Below, piece by piece: positions 1 through 4,473 of a stretch of 5,757 bases of DNA. Location of the stretch: contig DJFN01000146.1 of the NCBI GenBank assembly GCA_002432085.1, forward strand, positions 43,440 through 49,196. The letters run 5' to 3'. Position numbers and translations under genes: made by a program. The DNA comes from Flavobacteriales bacterium UBA5871. Lineage in GTDB: Bacteria; Bacteroidota; Bacteroidia; Flavobacteriales_D; Crocinitomicaceae. How positions within the stretch are numbered: position 1 is the stretch's first letter; the number at the start of each line of letters is the position of its first letter. Under the pieces are notes generated by a model that worked only from the letters and a program-made list of their open reading frames with translations, ran no database searches and was not told where the DNA came from.

Positions 1-210
1 CAGGATAGCTGTTGCGTGCTTGTTCCATTTCTTTTTAGTGACAAGCCGCGAATAATGATCTTCACTCAGAATGTAAAGCGTAACGGCTCCCAGGAAACCG
101 GGTGCTAAAAAATACAATTGATTGATAAACAGACCGAATAGTGCCAGCAGCAATAGCAACAGCAGTAGTTGTCGCACTCGGTTATTGAAGACAGTGTCGG
201 AACGGGCCAT
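1..210 (-). CDS. AI-2E family (PerM/YdiK-like) transporter, N-terminal fragment
   Basis: Seen: from an ATG at 210 an open frame of 70 codons runs leftward off the window edge, so the C-terminal part is missing. It begins MARSDTVFNNRVRQ, then eight consecutive leucines (residues 15-22) inside a first hydrophobic segment (about 15-30). A second hydrophobic segment (about 32-48) carries the motif LAPGFLGAVTLYIL, and a basic stretch KKKWNK (59-64) follows. Known: AI-2E/PerM family members in Bacteroidota are proteins of roughly 340-390 residues that start with an FNNRIRQ-like stretch, a membrane hairpin with a PGxLGA-type turn, and a basic linker before the next span. Some members export autoinducer-2 and others are implicated in ion antiport, so the substrate cannot be stated. 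The start is chosen because the N-terminus matches the family's usual beginning; an AAGG lies about 9 bases upstream. The gene is 118 bp downstream of the phosphatase gene in the same orientation and may be co-transcribed with it, since no convincing terminator separates them. The family call rests on a short fragment. Confidence 0.75.
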   Translation of the reverse strand, partial: MARSDTVFNNRVRQLLLLLLLLALFGLFINQLYFLAPGFLGAVTLYILSEDHYSRLVTKKKWNKHATAIL

Positions 211-297
211 ACGGAATACCTTGGTTCCTACCGAAGTTAAGACAACCGTAAATTCCTTTTGCAATCGGAGTGTTAATCTTCCTTAATAGGTCGATAT

Positions 298-329
298 CAA
301 GACTTTAAGACTTCAGGATGTCAGGACTT
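298..329. repeat. Four tandem degenerate octamers beside a stop codon
   Basis: On the plus strand this reads CAAGACTT, TAAGACTT, CAGGATGT, CAGGACTT: four 8-bp units fitting YARGAYKT with no spacers. The array starts immediately after the phosphatase gene on the minus strand, its last base being the final base of that stop codon (329-331). Short tandem intergenic repeats of this sort are common in Bacteroidota; no function is established. It is not a hairpin and does not look like an intrinsic terminator. Confidence 0.5.
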
Positions 330-2131
330 TACGCAATCCGAATTCCGAGCACCGTAATATCATCGATCTGCTCATACGTCACTTCCTCCGTGTTTTTCCA
401 CTCCTCCATGGTCGAATGCAGGATGTGATTCTGTTCCTCCATCGATCGGTGAGCATTGTCGGCAATGAGCGTTTTGAAGTTTTTCGACATGAACTTTTTC
501 CCCTTCAAGCCGCCGAACTGGTCGGAATAACCGTCGGTGAACAGGTAAAGCATGTCGCCTTTTTTGACCTTGATATCGTGGTTCGTGAAGTCCTGCATAT
601 CCGGATAGATCGAAATCGGACGTTTATCCGGCTTGAATTCGGTCAGTTTGTTCGATGAAACGAGGTATAGCGGATTGTTCGCGCCCGACCACTGACATTG
701 CAGCGTTTTCGTGTTGATCAGCAATAGGGAAATATCCATGCCGTCCATTTGTTCGCCCTGAATGCCGCGTTGTTGAAGGGAATTGATCACTTTTTCGCGA
801 AGCTCGTTCAGAATGATGCTGGCTTTCAACACTTCCTGCTGACGTACGATCTCATTCAGCAAGCTGATACAAAGCATGCTCACGAAAGCGCCCGGCACAC
901 CGTGTCCCGTACAATCGGCAACGGCTACGAGTGTCCAGTCGTGGCGCTGTTCAACGAAGAAGAAATCGCCGCTCACGATATCTTTCGGCTGGTAGAACAC
1001 GAAATAATCGCCCGGAATTTGTTGACGAATCGAATGATCTTTCGGCAATACGGCGTTCTGAATGCGGTGAGCGTAACGGATACTGGCCGTGAGCTCGAAG
1101 AGGATTTTCTCGATCTGTTCCTTTTGCGTCGAAACGATCAGGTTTTGCTCCGAAAGCTTTTGCAGCGACTGCTTTTTCTGGTAATAGCTGCGGTAAAGAA
1201 CGTAGGCAATGATCACGATCAGCGCAATCACGACAAGGAACAAGCTCAGGATCACGCGCTGCATACCGATTTCCTTCAGCTGACGGATCAGCACGCCTTC
1301 CTGTTCGCGGATCTTGGAGCGCTGATCTTTCAGAATGTCTTTCTGCTGATCGATCGTACTGTCCTGTGCACTCAGTTGATCTGCCTGCTGTTGAAGCAAA
1401 CCGGTCTGTTCGTCGAGCAATTTGACTTTTTCTTCCAGCGTCATCTGCTGGTAATTGATCTTCGCTTTTTGAGCCGAAATGGTTTTCTCCTTCTGCGCCA
1501 GCTTGGCTTGTTCCTGGCTCAGTTTCTGGGACGATTCGTCGAGCAGTTCCTGCCAGTTGCCCACATCGCCTGTCTGAACATATTCTTCGAACTGCTGGGT
1601 GAGCTTCAGACCGGCTTTGGCCATATTATCTGAATTCACCTCGAAATCTTCTTTCTGAAGTCGTCCGTTGAAATCCACCATTACGTAGGCTTCTTTCCCG
1701 CAATTGTCGGTGATCAGAAGCGTGCCGCGAGCTGGAATCGCAGCAACCACTTTTTCAATCTTCCGGTTGAATTTCCGGTCAACGACCAGTACTTCCGGTG
1801 AGCCCCAGATTGCTTCAATAGCTTTGAAATGGTAGATTTTAACCGCTTTTCCCTTGATGGTAACGCCGTTGTACTTACGGCGCAGGGCGTTGCAAAGCGA
1901 AGTGTCGCTGTCCAGAACGCCAATTTCGAATTCCTGGAAACTGGCTTGATTTTCCCACTTGGTATTGATCAGGATGGTGTAAATACTTGCTGCCATGGAT
2001 TCCTCCGACCGGGAAAATTGCGCAGACGACAGCAAAGGAAGCAGCAGGCAAAAAACCGGCAGCAATACCTTTATTGAAATCTGGGCCCGGATAGCAGCAA
2101 TTGAAAATGCGGTAGCGCGTTTGAGGTGCAT
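329..2131 (-). CDS. Membrane-bound SpoIIE/PP2C-type phosphatase with YfiR-like (DUF4154) periplasmic sensor
   Basis: Predicted one-component transmembrane signalling protein of 600 residues. Domains in order: a signal peptide (hydrophobic about 20-36, cleavage probably after SSA at 37); a YfiR/HmsC-like domain (about 45-185), recognised from the ending FEVNSDNMAKAGLKLTQQF and the stretch FEIGVLDSD..LCNAL; a coiled coil (about 200-290) with Leu/Ile every seven residues; one membrane span (about 293-313); a cytoplasmic helical linker containing IRYAHRIQNAVLP (351-363); and a SpoIIE-type PP2C domain (about 375-600). Catalytic metal-binding motifs are present: SGDF (D389), ADCTGHGVPGA (D406, GHG 409-411), FTDGYSD (D533) and IDDIT (D590/D591), so activity is expected. 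Known: such domains dephosphorylate serine or threonine on partner proteins, often STAS-domain anti-anti-sigma factors. Inferred: a periplasmic or redox-type cue sensed by the YfiR-like domain controls the phosphatase across the membrane. The ATG at 2131 gives a rather long n-region to the signal peptide, but a TATCTTTG promoter box lies 34 bp upstream of it. No STAS or anti-sigma gene is nearby. The phosphatase domain is certain; the sensor assignment is slightly less so. Confidence 0.93.
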   Translation of the reverse strand: MHLKRATAFSIAAIRAQISIKVLLPVFCLLLPLLSSAQFSRSEESMAASIYTILINTKWENQASFQEFEIGVLDSDTSLCNALRRKYNGVTIKGKAVKIYHFKAIEAIWGSPEVLVVDRKFNRKIEKVVAAIPARGTLLITDNCGKEAYVMVDFNGRLQKEDFEVNSDNMAKAGLKLTQQFEEYVQTGDVGNWQELLDESSQKLSQEQAKLAQKEKTISAQKAKINYQQMTLEEKVKLLDEQTGLLQQQADQLSAQDSTIDQQKDILKDQRSKIREQEGVLIRQLKEIGMQRVILSLFLVVIALIVIIAYVLYRSYYQKKQSLQKLSEQNLIVSTQKEQIEKILFELTASIRYAHRIQNAVLPKDHSIRQQIPGDYFVFYQPKDIVSGDFFFVEQRHDWTLVAVADCTGHGVPGAFVSMLCISLLNEIVRQQEVLKASIILNELREKVINSLQQRGIQGEQMDGMDISLLLINTKTLQCQWSGANNPLYLVSSNKLTEFKPDKRPISIYPDMQDFTNHDIKVKKGDMLYLFTDGYSDQFGGLKGKKFMSKNFKTLIADNAHRSMEEQNHILHSTMEEWKNTEEVTYEQIDDITVLGIRIA

Positions 2132-2165
2132 TTATCAAAAATTATCGGGTCTGTAACGTGTGCTG

Positions 2166-2173
2166 CAAAGATA
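2166..2173 (-). promoter_or_regulatory. Bacteroidota -7 promoter box (TATCTTTG) of the phosphatase gene
   Basis: On the minus strand TATCTTTG fits the Bacteroidota -7 consensus TAnnTTTG exactly and ends 34 bp before the phosphatase ATG. The surrounding CCTATCTTTGC is identical to the stretch in front of the hydrolase gene. No clear -33 TTG is found at the usual spacing of about 19-21 bp, so the promoter call depends on the -7 box and its position. Confidence 0.55.
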
Positions 2174-2214
2174 GGAAAACACGTTAAATCGGAATGTTAA
2201 GGAATTGGTTGTGA

Positions 2215-2340
2215 CTACTCCTGTAGTTGTTGATATTCATCGTCTTGATACTGACCGGTATGCCTGTTTTCGCAGCAGAAAAGGACTTCAGACGAATCTG
2301 CTTCCGACAACGGGAATTTCACTTCTGTGAGATTCGCCAC
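2215..2340 (-). other. Possible 41-codon mini-ORF, unconfirmed
   Basis: Seen: reading leftward from a GTG at 2338-2340 there are 41 sense codons to a TAG at 2215-2217. The peptide would begin VANLTEVKFPLSEADSS and contain a Cys-Cys pair followed by ENRHTGQYQDDEY; it is acidic and glutamine-rich, with codons resembling those of the neighbouring genes. It lies in the gap between the hydrolase stop and the phosphatase promoter, in the same frame as the hydrolase, and is separated from it by TAG plus 11 codons. Against it: there is no ATG and no recognisable ribosome binding site, it is short enough to occur by chance, and a hairpin (2314-2335) lies inside it. I do not recognise the peptide. It could be a small protein, the remnant of a longer C-terminus of the hydrolase, or noise. 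Confidence 0.2.
2314..2335. other. Small inverted repeat, 9-bp stem with 4-base loop
   Basis: Plus strand GAATTTCAC, loop TTCT, GTGAGATTC. In plus-strand RNA all nine pairs form with one G-U wobble; in minus-strand RNA, the direction of the genes, there is one C-A mismatch. No U-tract follows on either side, so it does not qualify as an intrinsic terminator for the hydrolase gene. It could be a weak 3'-end structure or chance. Confidence 0.3.
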
Positions 2341-2373
2341 ACAAAGGAAAAGGGTCGTTAAAAACGCGTTAAG

Positions 2374-3129
2374 CTATTGCGGAGCAGCGCCGCTTGCGCC
2401 GTCGGCAGGTGCATTTTCTTCTTCCTTGATAATGGCCACTTCACCAACGCCCTTGCGAACCTGCATGAACAGCCATTCGTACATCTCATCCGTGCGGAAA
2501 ACTTTTTCCAGGTCGCCGTGATCGGCCCCGCGAACTTCCGTGTAAATAAGGTTCTTTCCTCCGTTACATTTCCTGATCGCAGCTACGATATCGCGTGATT
2601 GGGAAACCGGAACGGCTTCGTCGCGATTGCCATGCTGGATCCACATCGGAATAGAAGCGAGGTTGCAGGCATCTTTCGCACTACCGCCACCGCATAAAGC
2701 AACGGCTGCCGTAATTTTATCGGCGTGTTTTCCTGCAAAATGCATCGTTCCGTAGCCACCGAGGCTCATCCCACAAACATAAATGCGCGAAGAATCGATG
2801 TTATAAGTCTTCTGAACATATTCCAATACTTCCAGCACTTTATCCGGATCCCACGATCCACGGGCAACTTGCGGAGCAACGACAATAGCAGGAACCTGTC
2901 GTCCTTTTTCGATCTCATGGATAACACCGTAGCGCTTCACACGATTCAGATCCGTTCCCGAAAGGCTTTTGCCGTGAAGAAAAATCAATACAGGCGGTTT
3001 GTTATTCAGAATGCTGTCGGCCGGAAGATTGATCCAGAAAGGGTAGAAGGTCTTTCCCCTGACGGCACTCAGTTGAGCATTCGCAGTAAACGTAAACAGA
3101 AGCAGGAAGGCAAAGACTAATCGTTTCAT
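2374..3129 (-). CDS. Secreted alpha/beta-hydrolase (esterase/peptidase-like, phospholipase/carboxylesterase type)
   Basis: A 251-residue predicted exported serine hydrolase. Residues 1-18 form a signal peptide (MKRLVFAFLLLFTFTANA, cleavage before Q19). The alpha/beta-hydrolase fold is shown by VLIFLHG (47-53; the HG is the usual oxyanion-hole loop), the nucleophile elbow GMSLGGYG (S122), the acid loop HGNRDEAVPV (D170) and the histidine loop GADHGDL (H204). The spacing suits small esterases/peptidases of the phospholipase/carboxylesterase or dienelactone-hydrolase-like superfamily (predicted-peptidase COG4099 type). The substrate cannot be named; an ester or peptide hydrolysed in the periplasm or outside the cell is inferred. 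The mature part has four cysteines (119, 146, 155, 188) that could form disulfides. After about residue 231 the chain becomes a low-complexity tail rich in Glu, Ala, Gly and Pro, beyond the catalytic fold. The ATG at 3129 is supported by the signal peptide and by a TATCTTTG promoter box 25 bp upstream. The gene is probably monocistronic, as a terminator lies upstream and a separate promoter precedes the next gene. Confidence 0.87.
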   Translation of the reverse strand: MKRLVFAFLLLFTFTANAQLSAVRGKTFYPFWINLPADSILNNKPPVLIFLHGKSLSGTDLNRVKRYGVIHEIEKGRQVPAIVVAPQVARGSWDPDKVLEVLEYVQKTYNIDSSRIYVCGMSLGGYGTMHFAGKHADKITAAVALCGGGSAKDACNLASIPMWIQHGNRDEAVPVSQSRDIVAAIRKCNGGKNLIYTEVRGADHGDLEKVFRTDEMYEWLFMQVRKGVGEVAIIKEEENAPADGASGAAPQ

Positions 3130-3154
3130 TTTCCGGTTTTGAACAATAAAGCGG

Positions 3155-3162
3155 CAAAGATA
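3155..3162 (-). promoter_or_regulatory. Bacteroidota -7 promoter box (TATCTTTG) of the hydrolase gene
   Basis: Minus-strand TATCTTTG matches TAnnTTTG and ends 25 bp before the hydrolase ATG, placing transcription start about 20 bases ahead of the start codon. The context CCTATCTTTGC is shared with the phosphatase promoter. The -33 region falls in a heptamer repeat (3175-3209) and lacks a clear TTG, so strength cannot be judged. The terminator of the previous gene lies just upstream, which fits an independent promoter here. Confidence 0.6.
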
Positions 3163-3174
3163 GGGATTTTAGTT

Positions 3175-3209
3175 TTATGGTCTTCAGTCTCCGGTCTTTA
3201 GTCTTTCGG
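3175..3209. repeat. Five tandem degenerate heptamers
   Basis: Plus strand TTATGGT, CTTCAGT, CTCCGGT, CTTTAGT, CTTTCGG: a 7-bp periodicity around CTTYAGT with no spacers. Translated, this type of repeat gives spurious peptides of the KTKDRRLKT kind, which is why an open frame crosses it. Such 7-bp arrays are frequent in Bacteroidota intergenic DNA. Here it sits between the TPR gene's terminator and the hydrolase's -7 box, covering the place where a -33 element would lie. Confidence 0.55.
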
Positions 3210-3227
3210 TTCCACGTTACCATAAAC

Positions 3228-3258
3228 AAAAATCCCCTCACCAAAAGATGAAGGGATT
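3228..3258 (-). terminator. Intrinsic terminator of the TPR gene
   Basis: In minus-strand RNA: stem AAUCCCUUCA (3258-3249), 8-base loop (3248-3241), stem UGAGGGGAUU (3240-3231), then further U residues to 3228. All ten pairs form, one of them a U-G wobble. It starts 21 bp after the TPR stop codon. On the plus strand the stem has a mismatch and no U-tract follows, so it works in one direction only. Confidence 0.8.
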
Positions 3259-3279
3259 CTCAATATATAAGCTCAAAGA

Positions 3280-4392
3280 TTATCTGATCTCGTCAGCGCG
3301 TTTCTTATACTCCAGCGCTTTTTCCGTATTCTTCAACGCCTTGTGGATCTGGTAAAGCGAGATCAATACCGCTTTTTCATTCGGAACCGCAGCAACATAT
3401 GCTTCCAGCGGACCAGCAGCTTTTTTATAGAACTCGAGGCTTTGTGCGATCATCGCGTCGTATTTTTTCTGCTCTTTCACGTCCAGCTGCGCCGCTTCGT
3501 CACGCAGACGGGAAGCGATATCCAGGTAATGTTTGCCCAGCTGGTATTGCGCTTCGTTGAATTTCGGGTTCAGCTGAACCGCTTTCTCGAGATTTTCCGT
3601 CGCTTTTGCCTCGTCTTTCAGGTCGATGTACATCGTACCGATGTAGAAATAGAGGTATTCGTCGTTCGGGAATTTCTCTACCGCTTTCTGAAGGAATGTA
3701 GTCGCTTCTTCGTTTTTACCGGCGTTGATGAGCGTAATCGCGATCTTTTTGTAGATCTCCGGAACACGGTAGTTCAGGTCTGCACAACGCTTGTAGTAAT
3801 CGGAAGCTTTCTCCCAGAGTGAAGCGTTTTCCGCACAGATACCAGCGTTGTAGATCGAAGACGTATCGATTTCGTTGATCGCAGAGGAAAAATCTACCTG
3901 CAGGTCGTACAGCTCGATTGCTTCAGCATACATCTTGTTGGTGAACAACATTTCAGTAAACTGGTAAAGGAACATTTTCTTCTCACCGATACCTTGCTTG
4001 ATATCATCGTCGAATTTGTCCGATACCTCGTAACCGCGCTTGTAAGCTGCTACTGCCTGGTCCAGACCATCGTCGCCGATTTGTTTCATCAGCACAGTGT
4101 CCATCGACTGCATACCGAAAATAAGGTAGTTGGAATAAATCTCACCTTTATAATAAAGCGTCTTGGGGCTGTCTTTCGTATCGGCATGGGCCGCAGCCTG
4201 GTCGATGAAGCCTTTTGCTTTCTCCAGTGATTTTTTCGCACCGTCCATATCCTGGCGCATCAGCTTGTCCTTGTAATTACGGAATTCCAATGCAGCAGAA
4301 GTTTCAACTGATTTCTGGGCAGAAGCAGCACCTGAGATCAGTACGAAGCCTGCCGCGATCAGCCAATTGATGTTATTTTTCATGTGTTTCAT
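3280..4392 (-). CDS. Exported tetratricopeptide-repeat protein
   Basis: A 370-residue protein with a signal peptide (hydrophobic about 9-22, cleavage after ASA at 25) and a mature part that is almost wholly helical. TPR units are visible from about residue 142 on. The clearest are 177-210 (IYNAGICAENASLWEKASDYY), 211-244 (EIYKKIAITLINAGKNEEA) and 245-278 (YLYFYIGTMYIDLKDEAKA); a further unit follows at 279-290 and is interrupted by a charged helix (about 293-325), and a last one lies at 337-370. TPRs bind protein partners; no enzyme domain is present, so a scaffolding or envelope-assembly role in the periplasm is inferred and the partner is unknown. It lies 81 bp after gyrA. A TPR protein after gyrA is, to my knowledge, a recurring order in Bacteroidota, although the two products act in different compartments. 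A terminator follows the stop. Start: ATG at 4392 or, nine bases further in, ATG at 4383 (MKNNINW); both keep the signal peptide. A possible promoter box at 4396-4403 would favour the inner one. Confidence 0.9.
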   Translation of the reverse strand: MKHMKNNINWLIAAGFVLISGAASAQKSVETSAALEFRNYKDKLMRQDMDGAKKSLEKAKGFIDQAAAHADTKDSPKTLYYKGEIYSNYLIFGMQSMDTVLMKQIGDDGLDQAVAAYKRGYEVSDKFDDDIKQGIGEKKMFLYQFTEMLFTNKMYAEAIELYDLQVDFSSAINEIDTSSIYNAGICAENASLWEKASDYYKRCADLNYRVPEIYKKIAITLINAGKNEEATTFLQKAVEKFPNDEYLYFYIGTMYIDLKDEAKATENLEKAVQLNPKFNEAQYQLGKHYLDIASRLRDEAAQLDVKEQKKYDAMIAQSLEFYKKAAGPLEAYVAAVPNEKAVLISLYQIHKALKNTEKALEYKKRADEIR

Positions 4393-4395
4393 TTA

Positions 4396-4425
4396 CAAAT
4401 TTCATTTCGTCCGGATAACATTCAA
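4396..4425 (-). promoter_or_regulatory. Possible weak promoter in front of the TPR gene
   Basis: Minus strand: TTG (4425-4423), 19 bp, then GAAATTTG (4403-4396), which is one base away from the Bacteroidota -7 consensus TAnnTTTG and has the expected spacing from a -33 TTG. Transcription would start practically at the ATG at 4392, giving an almost leaderless message or use of the ATG at 4383. One mismatch and the unusual geometry make this uncertain; read-through from gyrA is the alternative. Confidence 0.22.
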
Positions 4426-4473
4426 CTTCTGTGCCATCCTGTTCAGAGATGCAATTTCGGAAGAAATTCCATA

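Noticed and set aside
211..328. A terminator or promoter between the phosphatase and the AI-2E-type gene
   Set aside because: Apart from the octamer array I find no GC-rich hairpin with a U-tract. The best -7-like string, TAACTTCG on the minus strand, has a mismatch and poor spacing to a TTG.
749..1633. A 294-codon open frame on the plus strand opposite the phosphatase gene
   Set aside because: Antisense of the coiled-coil and membrane region; the Leu/Phe/Gln-rich peptide is the reverse reading of Gln/Lys/Glu codons, not a protein family.
1875..2138. An 87-codon minus-strand frame overlapping the start of the phosphatase gene
   Set aside because: Out-of-frame shadow; the phosphatase frame has a signal peptide and a recognisable domain over the same bases.
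2291..2302. CAGA-TTCG-TCTG mini-hairpin (minus strand) as an RNA element
   Set aside because: Only four base pairs with an A-U closing pair on the UUCG loop; easily due to chance.
3002..3244. An 80-codon minus-strand frame containing KTKDRRLKT
   Set aside because: It runs through the heptamer repeat and then overlaps the hydrolase gene in another frame; peptides of this kind are typical artefacts of 7-bp repeats.
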